Assembly: GCA_024195265.1 (NCBI GenBank)
Contig: JAJLRJ010000004.1
Span: 38,881,030 to 38,945,029, forward strand
DNA length: 64,000 nucleotides
Direction: 5' to 3'
DNA from: Dendrophyllia cribrosa
Taxonomy: Eukaryota > Cnidaria > Anthozoa > Scleractinia > Dendrophylliidae
Positions 1-11,640 of this stretch are shown in pieces. Made by a program: the position numbers and the translations under genes. The notes under the pieces were generated by a model. The model ran no database searches, was not told the DNA's origin, and worked only from the letters and a program-made list of their open reading frames with translations. Position 1 is the first letter of the stretch. Each line of letters begins with the position of its first letter.

Positions 1-491
1 CGCAAAGGTGTAACTTTTTTCATTCAACTAATTTATTTTCATTCAACTAATTTATTAGCATCTTCTTTAGAGTAAAATCTCTCTGTGAACATTTAAACGC
101 GCTAAATTGAGTGCGAGCAATTTTAAATGTCTAGAATACAAAGATTGGTAGAAGAGTCCCTAGGGAGGGCAGAGCAGTAGTTGGATCTAATTTGGACTCG
201 GGTTTTTTTGTGCGCCCAGGGATGTCTTGCTTGTGTAATTCTCAAAGGGAAGAAGATCTCGGGTTTCTGGATGAGCCCTGGGGTATCTGGGTGAATCTCT
301 AGGATAGAAGATCGGTGCTCGGGGAGCCCAGAGATGTTTAAGTGAATTAACAATTATTAATAACTAAGTTTTCTTACATTGAAAAATTTTCAGGGGTAGG
401 TAAAGGATTCTGTGAAGGTTCTTATCATTGTTATAATTTTTGTATTATTATTATTATTAGTTAAGTTCGTGCTAGTTTAGACACAGAGAAT
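1..491. other. AT-rich non-coding stretch
   Basis: No exon-like open frame, splice-site pair or recognisable repeat is visible. The only open frames are short and have no protein-like composition. Confidence 0.5.
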
Positions 492-501
492 GTAAAATGG
501 G

Positions 502-624
502 CAGTTTCTTGGTGTTGCGATCACCAAATGACGTAAAACAAAAGATTCAAAAGAAAGTAAACAATACCCACACCACATCACAATAGCTAACCAACAATGG
601 CTTCCGCAACACCAAGAAACACCC
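502..624. mobile_element. 123-bp TIR element (MITE), 10-bp target duplication
   Basis: The ends are inverted copies of GTTTCTTGGTGTTGCG. The 10-mer GTAAAATGGG is repeated directly on both sides (492-501 and 625-634), which reads as a target-site duplication. A diverged copy of the same element lies at 61560-61684 in the opposite orientation. A 9-10 bp duplication with terminal inverted repeats is typical of Mutator-like (MULE) derivatives. No coding capacity. Confidence 0.75.
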
Positions 625-634
625 GTAAAATGGG

Positions 635-980
635 AGGACACGTCTCCTTTCCAGCACTTTGTTTGCTTCAATTTGAAACCGGTTTTGTCAAACAACCAAA
701 GTAATGGTGAAGAGTTCCGTGGAATTTTCTTCGTCGGATGTGAACCATTTCATTGTGTAGTTTGGATTTTGTGCATCACCGGCCTCCGCTGTGGCTTCCA
801 TTCGTCCTGTTGCCGCGCAAAGTAACAAGTATTAACAACCCAACTTTTGTTTCCTGACTGAAAACAAAATTACTTTCCAAGAGTTTTACCAGACTGGTTT
901 GGTATACACTAAAACAAGTTTCGTTTTCTGTGTCAATTCCAAGTAACTTTGACCAGCACTGGATAATTATTTAAACGCAT
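635..980. other. Non-coding stretch, nothing recognised
   Basis: Unique-looking AT-rich sequence between two transposable elements. No coding or structural signal seen. Confidence 0.45.
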
Positions 981-1139
981 TAAAGCACGATATAACATAC
1001 CATGTAAAATATGGTTCACCGGCGATGAATCGAACCCTGGTCTTCTGCTTTCAAGGCAGACACGTGATCACAACTACACCACAGGCTATCCAATAGAGAC
1101 GTGATAACAACTACACCATCGGCAAACTATGGTGAATAT

Positions 1140-1290
1140 GTTTTGCCGATGGCGTTGTGGTGATCAAGTCTCGGTTGCTTAGCCTGTGGTGTGTGGTAAT
1201 CACGTCTCTGTTGGTTGACCTGTGGTGTAGTGGTGATCACGTCTCTGTTGGTTAGCCTGTGGTGTAGTGGTGATCATGTCTCTGCAGTAT
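1140..1290 (+). repeat. Tandem A-box-like units inside the tRNA-like palindrome
   Basis: A unit of about 40 bp is repeated three to four times, each with a version of TGGTGTAGTGGTGATCACG followed by TCTCTGTTGGTTAGCCTG. Only the 5' (A-box) half of the tRNA-like sequence is amplified; the single B box lies downstream at about 1350. Confidence 0.7.
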
Positions 1291-1382
1291 GTTCGCCGAT
1301 GGCGTAGTGGTGATTACGTCTACCTCGTAAGCAGTAGACCGTGGTTCGATTTCTCGCCGGTAAACCATATTTTTACATTGTA

Positions 1383-2223
1383 CAGTAAAATCCCACGCAT
1401 AAAAACCTACAATTTTCCAGGTCAGGCTGAATAGGTTCTTGTAACCGTTTTATTCCATTTTCACTTAGCTCTTTGCAGCCGCTGATCAAGGTTAGTTTTG
1501 CCTAACCGAAATATTGGGCAATAAAATACCCTTTATAGCTGTTCGATCAGCCTTGCATTTAGTTTTAAGTTTTATTCAATACTGCTGATCCTGATCTACA
1601 CCAAGATCCGGCTTCACTTTGCCGTGCTGTTTGTCTAAGTGGTCCTTGCTTTATTTGAGAGTTATCATATATTTGATACATTTGACAAAATAAGCCTGTT
1701 TAGGTTCTTTAAAAATAGGCTCTTATTTTTTCAAAGAGTGGTGCAGGTCATGAAATTTTAAATACAGATTTAAAACATAGCTATGTAGGTGTGTTGTAAA
1801 AGTTACTAGATTTCAGACATTAGATTCATGAAATACTGCTGTTTCATATAATGAGTCTGAAACAGTTTCACGAAGGCAAATTTTGCAGTCATGGACTTTA
1901 ATACCCTAAAACACATCAGGGGCGTAGCTACCTGTACGCACATGCGCATGTGCGTACCTGAAAAAGTCGAAAAAAAAGAAAGCTTTAGGACTTGAGTACC
2001 TCTGAAAAAATCCTGGCTACGTCCCTGCACATTTTTCTGGAACTGTATCACTGCCAAGCCTTCAGTCTTATTTCTCATTCTATAATCGTTACTTGCCTAC
2101 CAAATAAGAAACCTTTTCCAAATTTCAGGCTGAATTAGTTCTTGTAAAAATGGGTGTCGAAATGACAAATTTCAGGCTATAGGTTCTTAATCTGCTAGGT
2201 TCTTATACGCGTTTTTTTTACTG
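1383..2223. mobile_element. Tc1/mariner-like non-autonomous element, TA target duplication
   Basis: The termini are CAGTAAAA and its complement, with subterminal AACCTA/TAGGTT motifs in inverted orientation. TA dinucleotides flank both ends (1381-1382 and 2224-2225). Excising the element rejoins TTTACATTG to TATGTTATATCG, matching the opposite arm of the surrounding palindrome, which gives an internal empty site. No transposase frame. Confidence 0.7.
1917..2027. mobile_element. 111-bp hAT-like MITE nested in the TA-flanked element
   Basis: Ends are CAGGGGCGTAGC and, inverted, CAGGGACGTAGCCAGG. The pentamer CACAT occurs on both sides. It contains the palindrome CGCACATGCGCATGTGCG. CAGGG termini suggest a hAT derivative, but the visible duplication is shorter than the usual 8 bp. 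Confidence 0.55.
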
Positions 2224-2391
2224 TATGTTATATCGTGCTTTTAAATTTTGCCTGCTTTGTGCCATGATCCTGATTCACTTGGTATGAATATTCCTTGTGT
2301 TTAGATTCACTGCTTTATCTCACACATGTGATATCACAATATTTTTTTTCCAGTTCAGTAACCATAGCTACAACCTGTGATGTTCAATCCA

Positions 2392-2631
2392 CCGTAGGAA
2401 AAAAGATGGCGGCTGTTCATTTTACCACAATACCTTGCGGACCTAACCGCACAGCACATAAGGCACAAAGAAAGCTAAATTTTTACAATATTTGTTCCAG
2501 TACTAAGGACAATGTGTAGACTAGGTTTGAAGATTTTATAACTTTTCTTTACATTTTTATGAACGTTGTTAAGGTTTTTATGCGCTAAGAATTATGGGTA
2601 AATGTACCAGTCGCCATCTTTTTTCCTACCG
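2392..2631. mobile_element. TIR element with GGTAGGAAAAAAGATGGCG ends
   Basis: The left end GTAGGAAAAAAGATGGCG returns in inverted orientation at about 2608-2628, and similarity continues inward for several tens of bases. No target duplication is clear and there is no coding capacity. Confidence 0.55.
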
Positions 2632-2639
2632 AGGATTAG

Positions 2640-3140
2640 CGTTAACCGTTTGATAAAGTCGTAACTGTAATAAGCGTTGAGCTGTAATTGCAACCTGCTC
2701 TAGTCTTTTGTTACCTGTTATCTACCTGTATTGTTTTGAAGGTGATTAATTTTCTAAAGGATAAATTCCGTTTAATTTAGCCAATGTTTGTTAATGTTTT
2801 GTAATTTAGCTCTTTAGCCTATGATGTAAGCTTTATCACGTCACTAGCTAAGCCTTAAATAGAAGTGAATTGTAAGGCATTCTTTGGTTGCATTCTGGTT
2901 ATATTCTGGTTATTGTCCTGAAAAGTAAAGAGTGTTTTGCTGTCGAAGTGCTGTCTGTTCTATTTGTCTCGGAGAAGTATCTGCTGTAACAGATCCTGGA
3001 CTTCCTGTAGCCAGCGAGTATTCCCCCAAGTTGAGTTGCCGTCCCAGAAACACAGAGAATTGTTAATAGTGCCAGAAAACCTGTCTTTACACACACACTG
3101 AAAAAACCAATAACAGCATAGTTCGTCAAGCACTAGAGTG
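2640..3140. other. Non-coding stretch
   Basis: No gene, repeat or splice-site pair was recognised. Confidence 0.4.
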
Positions 3141-3146
3141 AACCCC

Positions 3147-3335
3147 TAGGGAAACGAGGCAGACCCAAGAACACCTGGCGCCGTTGCCTTCAGAAAGATC
3201 TCCTCAAAAAAAATGCAATCCCAACTTGACTTGGGAACAGGCAAATAAAACAGCAAATAACAGACCAAGATGGCGAGCTACAGTTGACGCCCTATGTTCC
3301 CCCCTCCCCTGGGACGAAGAGGAATAAGTCAAATA
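3147..3335 (+). pseudogene. LINE reverse transcriptase C-terminal tail, degenerate
   Basis: Plus-strand translation gives GKRGRPKNTWRR at 3159-3194 and, after a frameshift, LTWEQANKTANNRPRWRA then VDALC up to a stop near 3332. This matches the C-terminal signature of many non-LTR retrotransposon ORF2 proteins (RGRP..TWRR ... W..A..DR..WR..V.ALC). The reverse transcriptase core is absent, so this is a 5'-truncated relic. The exact clade cannot be given from this tail alone. Confidence 0.6.
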
Positions 3336-3339
3336 TCCA

Positions 3340-4190
3340 CTGTATTGAATAATCGTTAAATAACCAAAACATGAATAGATTGTCGTTAGCATTGGGTAGC
3401 TTTATACTTACAAAAAGAGAAAAGCAATTTATATCCCTGTTTTTGAATACTTCGGTCCGAATGAAAAGATATTATAGCATACTGTCCAGTTACAAGAACA
3501 CTTTGTCCAGTTTTCTGACCACAGTATTTTCCAAAGTTCTGGTTGCTCTCATTGGTAATCTCCAAATAGTCATAGCTACAGAAATAAAATTAAAAAAAAA
3601 AACAATAAAAATACGTGTTTGCAATTTTAAACCTGAGACAGTTGAAATTGTAACTTAAAAATTTTTTTTTTCTTTTCGGGATTTTTCCGAGCTTACAAAT
3701 GCTAAAAACACGACGTTTAACATTGTTACAATGAAGTTTAAACTGCTTTTGTCAATGTTATGTCTACAGCTTGTTTTTACTTTAAAAGAGAATATAAAAA
3801 CATAACGAAACAATACAGGCATCAGTCTGTCATATGCTAAATTTATGTTGCTGGAAAGGTGAATATAGTTTTCAACATGTTACGGAAATTTGAAGGCATT
3901 TTTTTACTGGGATACAGTGGATGTCTTATTAAAAATTGTTTTCGCATCTAAACGAGGGTCAACGCGAACAAACATTTAATCTCTAACCAGGGATGAGATT
4001 GATATGAGATTGCGCAATTGACGACGCCCGATCGATTCGTATTGTTAGCCTATACTTGTGCGCTTGCGTTAGAAAATGTTATGGTTTATTTGAAACGGGT
4101 CACGCAACCTCCCCCCCCCCCCCCCCCCCCCCCCAACGAATTTTGCGTGACACACTAAAGAACACGCCGAGACACGTTTTTTCTGTACCT
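3340..4190. other. Non-coding stretch with a 24-bp C tract
   Basis: AT-rich with no supported gene. It contains a run of 24 C at 4111-4134. The 95-residue open frame at 3371-3658 is low-complexity and lysine/threonine-rich, with no domain. Confidence 0.5.
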
Positions 4191-4192
4191 GC

Positions 4193-4592
4193 TGTGAATA
4201 TTTAATTTATTGATTCCCGATCAAATCCACACTCGGTCTAATATTTCCCAAACCATGACTGCTTTCTGTTACATTTGGAAAGACTACTTTTAAAACCAAT
4301 GAAGTCAGTAAACGACCAGGTTATTTTTCAATTTTAGCAATTCTTAAAAACAGTATTACGCGACCGTCTGTTGACTCTGTTAGAGTGCACAACTGTACTC
4401 GCTTTGAATATTTTATTCATTGATTCCCGATCAAATCCACACTCGTCTTATATTTACCAAACCGTGACTTCTTTCCGTTACATTTGAAAAGACTACTTTT
4501 AAAAGCAATGAAATCAGTAAACGACCGGGCTATTTTTCAATTTTAGCGAATCTTAAAAACAGTATTACGCGACCGTCTGTTAGAGTGTACAA
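4193..4592 (+). repeat. Tandem direct duplication, unit about 205 bp
   Basis: Two consecutive copies share TTGATTCCCGATCAAATCC, GTAAACGACC and CAGTATTACGCGACCGTCTG in the same order. Copy 1 is about 4193-4400 and copy 2 about 4405-4592, with scattered substitutions and small gaps. Non-coding. Confidence 0.8.
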
Positions 4593-4599
4593 AAGCTCA

Positions 4600-5837
4600 C
4601 AAAAACAACTTTTTCTCGGTCTAGAATAACTAGTATGACTAATTTTCGAAAAAAATACACCAGTAGTGTATCGAAAATTGCCTGACAAACTGAATTGGAA
4701 ATGAAAATTTCAAAAAATACACAGACATCTCTGCATAAGGCGACGCGTGTGAAGTTAGTCGAACTATAAAATTCAAGTCTTGTTTTTTTACATAATATCA
4801 GATATCATTACGACTGAATTTGAGCACGTTTTATAAACATTTCTCCAAAACTAACGAGAACACAAAGAAAAAATCAATCACAAATTGATATCAACATAAA
4901 TTCTCATCGAAAAAATGTAATTTCTTTTACGGTAATAAGTCCCTCGGCTGCTTGAAAATTCTTTAAAACTCCGCTTCTTCGGTTTTGACTTCCGAAGAAG
5001 AAATATATCGCCCCGCATTGATAAAAACGTACTAAAGTTCCTCGAAGCAAGATTTCGTCGCTTAAAGCTCTCCTTTATCTTCACTATAGCGGCTTCTGAG
5101 TATTCTTTTAAGCTTTCTCTTTCCATTTTGAATATTCTAAATGTGTGTTATTACTACGATAAGACGAAAATACGGTTTTGAAAAGAAAACACTTGCCGAG
5201 CGCGGCAGCCATTTTCGTAGAGTTTGTACGTGACCCGACGACCCGGATAATGAAACTAAAATATAATGTGACACTAATAATAATAAAAAATAAAATAAAT
5301 AAAAACGGAGGGAAAACCTTAACTCATGCCGCTACGCGCATGAGTAATTAAACATGGTTTTGTTCTTTGTCCAGGCTATCGATTGACGATGATCGCGAAC
5401 GTTCGCTAAATCTCCGTGTGTTTCCATATAATCGGTCCCATTCGCTGAGCATCTTTAAAAACCAATCTGAAAGCCAATATTTACCTGCAAGTAGAGCTTT
5501 GTTCCAGGTCAAAATCAGCAAAGTAAATGTTCATCGTCATGCCGTGAGTAATATTCACGTAATAAACACAGTCCATGTAGTTTGGGTAGTCGCTTGGATA
5601 TCCGGGACTTTCTAGCGTGTTGTTGACAACACCGCCACACCCTGTTACAGGAAAAAATTAGTTTATGAATAAAGAACAAAGATCAAGCCCTAGTTAACTT
5701 AGATAATTAGTTGTATTTTTCGAGGTGGCATTTTAATTCACAAATGACGAACACAAAAATAATGGTATTTTGTTTGTTTTATTTTTATATTCCAATATTT
5801 AGGCGGATTTATCTAGCCATGTAATAATATTAAACAC
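4600..5837. other. Non-coding stretch
   Basis: No recognisable gene or transposon. Two short open frames (4878-5126 minus, 5367-5615 plus) lack domains, splice context and homology I recognise. Confidence 0.4.
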
Positions 5838-5841
5838 TTAA

Positions 5842-5966
5842 TGACTCGTCCCGAGGGAAACAGTGAATTTTGTTTCCCGAGAATCTCGATGTTCCCAGAG
5901 ACGAAGTCAAGAGAAACATCGAGATTCCAGGGAAACAAAATTCACTGTTTCCCGAGGGATCAGTCA
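5842..5966. mobile_element. 125-bp hairpin MITE flanked by TTAA
   Basis: Two arms of roughly 55-60 bp are near-perfect inverted copies (GAGGGAAACAGTGAATTTTG on the left, its complement on the right) around a 20-bp loop. TTAA flanks both ends (5838-5841, 5967-5970), the hallmark target of piggyBac/Kolobok-type transposases. No coding capacity. Confidence 0.8.
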
Positions 5967-5970
5967 TTAA

Positions 5971-6823
5971 GTGATTTGTTATATAGCAACACAAAAAAAC
6001 ACAACACAACACAGTTTGAAAAGCGCACCGAGCACGCGAGGTGAACATCAATCGCATCATAATCATGCCACCTTTTGTCACGGTCTGATCACGTGCGCTA
6101 GCAGGCAACAGTGCAATGTTACCCTCTGACGTCAAAATTGTTGCCCGCTTAGGACAATTGGCGGGAAATAGTTTGTTTGTTGGATGTCATGTGACCATGA
6201 ATAAACCAATCATCGCGTGCGTTGTATTGAGAAAAACTCCAGCTATATAACAACGTGTCATATTTGCACTCGTTTTGGTAAGTATTCGAACTCTAAAATG
6301 CTATGTCGAATAATAAATAAATAGTGGATAGCGTTGTTGGCGCGCTCTGATTGTCTACTGAAACTCGGGATAGCAAGTGCTATTCACCTCCTAGCGCGAA
6401 AATTGTAATCAACAGGAATAAATGAGTTAAAATCATCATTTTCGTGCTTATTATCTCAATTTGCGGCGAGGTAAATGTCCACTACTGGCCACCGACACTG
6501 AGGTGAATAGTTGTTAAATATAGCTGAATTTTTGAAAACGTGGCTGATGAAAATTACAACAATTTCACTACGACAACAAAAAACGACAAAAAGCCAAAGA
6601 GAAACACACTCCGAGACGCTAACTCTGATGGACATGGTTTTCATGCAAAAATCCAGCTAGACATACATATTTTTGTTTCAAACTCATACTATGTGGTTCT
6701 AACGCACCGTTAGCTCCCCCCGCGGATATTTTCAAAATTCCAAGTACTAGCATACACCACAAAGAAACCATGATATCATCTGACTGAAAAAAAAATCAAT
6801 CAATGTTAAAATATACATCAGTA
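5971..6823. other. Non-coding stretch
   Basis: Nothing supported. Short open frames only. Confidence 0.4.
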
Positions 6824-6827
6824 TTAA

Positions 6828-7246
6828 AGGAGGATTTCACGGTTCGGGGCATGTGCAAGCTATGACGTAACCATTCAATTTCATTGTTTAGACCAATCGG
6901 AAGCGAGGAATCGAGGAATCGAGGAATCGAGGAATCGGGAAATCGGGAAATTTGCTCGTAAAAATGTCGCAGTCAGTCAGCTGATTGAATAGATAATTAT
7001 ACATACCAATGTGCGGCATGAAAGCCACTTCAGCGTAGAATAAATCCTTTGGGTCAAAGGTTTTATTCAGTGCTGACTTTGTCGGTGTAATCCGTTGAAA
7101 TTTTTGTGAAGTTTGGTCATCCTTCGCTGGACTAATTATAGTATGTGACTACCGTTTGAAGTAAATGCGACCGGTTTTTTAACCGATAAAATTGGTAAGA
7201 AGGTGAATAAAGCATTTTAATCTGTGCACATGCGCCGAACCGTGAA
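6828..7246. mobile_element. TIR element, TTTCACGGTTCGG ends (copy I)
   Basis: The left end TTCACGGTTCGGGGCATGTG and the inverted right end CGCCGAACCGTGAA form terminal repeats; TTAA precedes the left end (6824-6827). A second member of the family lies at 37258-37903 and shares the interior (for example GGTCAAAGGTTTTATTC). Copy I lacks the element nested in copy II and so provides its empty site. An 8-bp GAGGAATC tandem expansion is at 6906-6955. Confidence 0.75.
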
Positions 7247-7261
7247 CTCAGACCCCCCGCG

Positions 7262-7289
<28 letters not shown>
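7262..7289 (+). repeat. Poly-C tract, 28 bp
   Basis: Uninterrupted C run directly beyond the right end of the preceding TIR element, continuing as T-interrupted C. The length may be an assembly estimate. Confidence 0.9.
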
Positions 7290-7292
<3 letters not shown>

Positions 7293-7299
7293 CCCTTTC

Positions 7300-8200
7300 C
7301 CTCCCTAACTCAGTTTTTCTCGGAGGAGAAGACTGGGGCATGACGAGTCTCCTGGAGTCTCACCTTGCAACAGATCTGCTTCCATCTGCTACATTAGTCA
7401 CATTATGGATGTATCCGATTCCTTCTGGGGAAAGTTGAAGACTACCTTCGTCCAAACGGACATTCCAGAATTATTCGAAGTCATATAAATGGGGTTGACA
7501 GACCTACGCGACTCCTGTTGTGTCACCATTGTATTGTTTTAAGCCTTTACGGTTTGGCTTTCACTAGCATGTTTTTAAGTGACTCTCTATTAAAGTCGAA
7601 ATTGAGAATTGCGAACTGAGTTTACGAAACCGCAAATTCGGAATTTAATTTCTACCTTGCAATATCGAATTTTCGATTTTGAATTTTGAATTTTGCAAAT
7701 CGACTTTTCAGTATGAATTTTGAATTTTGCAAATCGACTTTCGAATTTTGCTGGCCACTCTCGGCCACCGTACAGCGCAGTACATTTCCTTTCTTTCAAA
7801 AATATTTTTTTAACTGAGATTCAAGCCGAATCGTACTAATCAAAATTGGTTTTCAATGCAAAATATTATAACTTGAAATTGATTGGCCTGTACGCTCTGA
7901 CCCGACAGCATAGTAAATTTGTTTTTCTTTGCGAAATTTCGAATTTGTTTTCTATGGTTTTTAGCCAAATCATACCAAACAAATCCGGCTTTATATTCTT
8001 TATACACTGTTTTTTAACACAAAGGAAACAAAGAGAACAAGGAATTTTTAAATTGACTGTATAACGCCTCTCAGCATGTAAGCAAACCTGAGAAAATTTT
8101 GAGAAAGTGACTTTGTAAATCACTGATTAAAATCAAGGATTGTCTAGTTGGCTTGCCTACCACCGGCACCCTTTTGCAAAACGGACATTTCATTTAGCTT
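7300..8200. other. Non-coding stretch with short local repeats
   Basis: It contains repeated GAATTTTGAATTTTGCAAAT motifs at 7675-7740. No gene. Confidence 0.4.
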
Positions 8201-8214
8201 ACCACAGCCTTCGT

Positions 8215-8790
8215 CCTAACCTGATCCGGCAACGTGTTGTGTACTGATCAATGTCAGAGGATGAACTGGGAAATTTTAAACGAACCGATATGATAAGATC
8301 GTTTTAAATTGCCGTCAAAGTTTATCTAGCTGGATGAATAATGATTTATTGAACTTAGGGCTTAAGCGAATACGTCGAGGACATGTGTCTAATCATGAAA
8401 TGAACTATCAAATAGCCCCGTGATAAAAAATGCATCGTTTTCAGGCCTTCATAGCTGTGCCTTTTACACAAATTGTCAAATTTGCGGAGGTAAAGATATA
8501 ACACAAAATACAAAGTTGTATAAAAAAAGAGAGAATAAAAGAACAGAATACGATGTCAAATATTTAATTTCCGTAAAATTGCAATTGTGAGAACAGTTTT
8601 TAAAGTGCGTCTGCAAGTGACAAGAAAATGCTCTATCAATATAAAATCTTGAATGTGTTCAACATTATATACCTCGCTGGATAAATAACGAATTGTCGAT
8701 TTAGTGCATACAAGACACGTAATGTGACTCAGAACGTGTTTCAAATAAAATCACAGCCTTTTTGGACTATTCTGGCTTAACATATACTGG
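8215..8790 (+). repeat. Direct duplication, first copy
   Basis: The segment shares ordered landmarks with 9705-11770: CAAC-TGTTGTGTA, GAATAATGATTTATTGAAC, TATCAATATAAAA, GTTCAACATTA, TGTCGATTT, ATTCTGGCTTA. The second copy is enlarged by a 1.2-kb transposon and a tandem array. Confidence 0.65.
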
Positions 8791-8794
8791 AATA

Positions 8795-9700
8795 AGATTC
8801 AGAATCAGCAAAATACATTCATACATTTAGTTCTTCTGATTCCCTAAAATAACGAAAAGCTAACTATTCCAGAGTAATCCAAAACGAATGCGCCTAAATT
8901 ACAAAACGCTGTATCCGGAATAAAAGCTTATGTGTTTGTTAATTGAAACTCAACTGGTGTTATTTTAGAGAAAACTTTCGTGATTTCAGTATCGTTGAAT
9001 CTAGTATTTGCCGATATTTGCTTGATTGTGTTTGACATGTTGAATTTAAGTCTAGCCAGAAAAGAACACTGATTAACAGCTCTATCGCGTCAAAAGTTTT
9101 TTTTATATACATGTAGCAAAGCAAACAAGCGTTTTATAAACCAATTATTCTAAAACCAAGCTGTTTTAATAGTTTTGTTCCTCAAAATGGATCCGAAGAT
9201 TCTAGCTACAACATAATGATTTATTTTTGCCACAAATCCCACATAAATCCCATACAATTTTAAAAATTAAAACCGGAAAAGAAAACAAGAAATTGCATGC
9301 AAAAAGCCTCTCAGCTTATCATTACAACAAAAATTAGGAAAAATATCGAAAAGGAGGCTGACTGTGACCTATGCATTAAAACTATTAATGTGTGATTCTA
9401 GCGGCGGATAGTCAGGATAGAAATGGATGGTAACTCAGTTGAAAAGTTTAAGCTACATTTTTTTTTTCAAGTTGCTTCCCCGTGTCTTTGAAAAATCGAT
9501 AAAAAATTGCCGTGTGTCGTTCTCCTTTTATGAATTCACTTTATGCTTATTTTCTTTTTAGGATTAAGCAATTTTTTTTTGCATATCAGTAATTTTTGCA
9601 CATTGTTGAACTAAAATTAGATAACTATGAAATGAAAATAAGGCCAACAGAACTCAGTCTTATAGCTAAATATAATGGTTACATTTGTTAACAACCATCG
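8795..9700. other. Non-coding stretch between the duplicated segments
   Basis: AT-rich. No coding signal or repeat was recognised. Confidence 0.4.
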
Positions 9701-9918
9701 TTTATGAAAACGGAACATTGGTACGATCCAGCAACTTGTTGTGTATAAATAATAAAACATGGAAGAATAAACGAACCTATACGAATCGTTTCAATTTGCT
9801 GTTAGAATGTATTTAGCTCTGGGTGAATAATGATTTATTGAACTTTAGAATTAAGTATGTTTGCAGGAAAACGTAACGTTTCTGACATACAATATCAGAC
9901 GTCGTACTGCATAAAAAC

Positions 9919-11137
9919 CATTCTCGTTCCCAGAGCCTTCGTTTCGTTTGGTCAGCGGAAAAAAACGAAGGGCTCTGGTAACAGTGCCTTCCGGATGTCG
10001 TAAAATCCACGACATCCGCTAGCGCAGGCCTTATGCATTAATGTACTATTGCGCTTGCTCAATGCCAGAAATCGGAAATAAAAAAAACCTTTCGTGTGTT
10101 CATTCTCGTCCCCAGAGCCTTCGTTTCGTTTGGTTGAGCTGTGGAGACGAGAATGTTGTGTGTGTGGAATGGCGTTCGAAAGGACTGTACAAGACTTAAA
10201 AATTTAGGAAAACATCCTGCTGAAAAAGAAAGAAGAAAAGCTTTACGTGCTGCTGTTATTTAGAAGAAAGATTGTCTTTGTATTTTGCCTACTGGTTTTA
10301 GAAATTTCTCGATAAGTCAACCGATTTCTTTCCTTTGGGAGCTGTGTATTTATCGTTTCGCCACTGACGCTATCATATCCGACCAAATCAGTTGATGGGA
10401 CAGCTAAGTTTGTTGATGGACACGCTGTGGTCATTGATTAGGCTTATTTCATCGAACAGTGGTAAGAAATATCGGGGAATTTTTGTTTTGAATTCGTTTC
10501 ATGTTATTTTAATTGGGCTTCGAGTGACCTTCGTTTCCCTAGATTTGTATTTCAAGTTGTAGCAAAGAGTACTACCTAATAAAGAAATAATAACTTACTT
10601 ACGAGAGTGCTGATAGCGTTGTTGTTGTTGTTATATAAAACGGGTAACCTAGTGGTAATATTTCTTTTCACCCTTGGGCTTTCTTCAGGATTTCTTCAGA
10701 ATTTCTGCCTCTCCTGTAATTAATACTCGTCCTTGTTGCAAGCAACATACTTCTTTAATATTCGTGGCCGCTTATAGCTTCGTCTTCCAAGACACATACT
10801 GATTATTTTCGGAAACGAATCGCTCATATTTAGCGACAATCAGATCCCGTTATACTTTGAAATTTAGCCACCGTATCTTCACCTGCTAAACAAAACTGGG
10901 TGACATTGGTCGTTGAATGCGTTGAAATTAAAACGTTGGTTTTGTTGATGAAGTCATAGGACTTTAACATTTGAAATTCAACCGGAAGTAAAACCTTATG
11001 CGTAGAAGCGTAAAATTTTTTACCCTGTTGCGCATTCATTTTTAAACGGCCAATCAAAAAATTCAAATTTTTGTCCGTTACCAGAGCTACACGAGACGTA
11101 ATTTAAAAAAAACCGTGGAGCTCTGGGGACGAGAATG
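9919..11137. mobile_element. MULE-like non-autonomous element, 9-bp target duplication
   Basis: The termini CATTCTCG...CGAGAATG are inverted and extend into CCCAGAGC motifs. CATAAAAAC is duplicated exactly on both sides (9910-9918 and 11138-11146). A 9-bp duplication with TIRs fits Mutator-like elements. Internal open frames are short and show no transposase motif. Confidence 0.8.
10102..10154. mobile_element. 53-bp end-to-end mini-element of the same family
   Basis: The sequence runs CATTCTCGTCCCCAGAGCC to GGAGACGAGAATG in 53 bp: both termini of the surrounding element with almost no interior. TGTGTGT-rich sequence on both sides could be an eroded target duplication, or the piece could be an internal duplication of the ends. 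Confidence 0.5.
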
Positions 11138-11284
11138 CATAAAAACTGTAGGGTTTTTAAACCCTTTAGCTGAAGAAGCAACTTGGCTCCCTTACAGAGT
11201 TACTTCGCCAAATCGGTGGGGTACAGATGCAGCACGAATTAACGTGTTTGTATGGAAGAGAAAAAATAAGGATAATTTTCTATA

Positions 11285-11640
11285 ACATGTCTGTGATATG
11301 TAATTGCAGTATCAAGATAAAATCATAATGATCAAAAAGAACATGTCCGTGAGTGATATGTAAATGCAATATAAAACCATAATGAGAAAAAAGAACATGT
11401 CCGTGAGTGATATGTAAATGCCGTATCAATATAAAATTATAATGAGAAAAACGAACATGTCCGTGAGTGAGATGTATTAATGCCGTATCAATATAAAACC
11501 ATAATGAGAAAAAAGAACATGTCTGTGAGTGAAATGTAAATGCCGTATGAGAAAAACAAAACAGAATCATTTTCTTAAACATGTCTGCAAGCGGCATGTA
11601 AATGCTATATCAATATAAAACCTGATGCGTTCAACATTAG
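11285..11640 (+). repeat. Minisatellite, six units of 54-62 bp
   Basis: The motif ACATGTCYGTGAGTGATATG recurs at about 11285, 11341, 11395, 11455, 11517 and 11579. Units differ by small indels. The 105-residue minus-strand open frame across it is a by-product of the repeat. Confidence 0.8.

Larger units (their letters stand above)
981..2245. mobile_element. Palindromic tRNA-like (SINE-type) element split by a transposon
   Basis: The outer arms are inverted: GCACGATATAACATAC at 985-1000 returns as its complement at 2223-2238. Each arm holds a tRNA-like promoter. On the minus strand at about 1011-1090 there is an A-box-like GGTGTAGTTG and a B box GGTTCGATTC. On the plus strand at about 1296-1355 the equivalents are TGGCGTAGTGG and GGTTCGATTTC. 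The right arm is interrupted by a TA-flanked element (1383-2223); removing it restores the palindrome. A tRNA-derived SINE pair in inverted orientation is the simplest reading. The anticodon arm is not convincing, so this is not called a functional tRNA gene. Confidence 0.6.

Noticed and set aside
11280..11597. 105-residue minus-strand frame
   Set aside because: Follows the 54-62 bp minisatellite; repeated peptide with no family.
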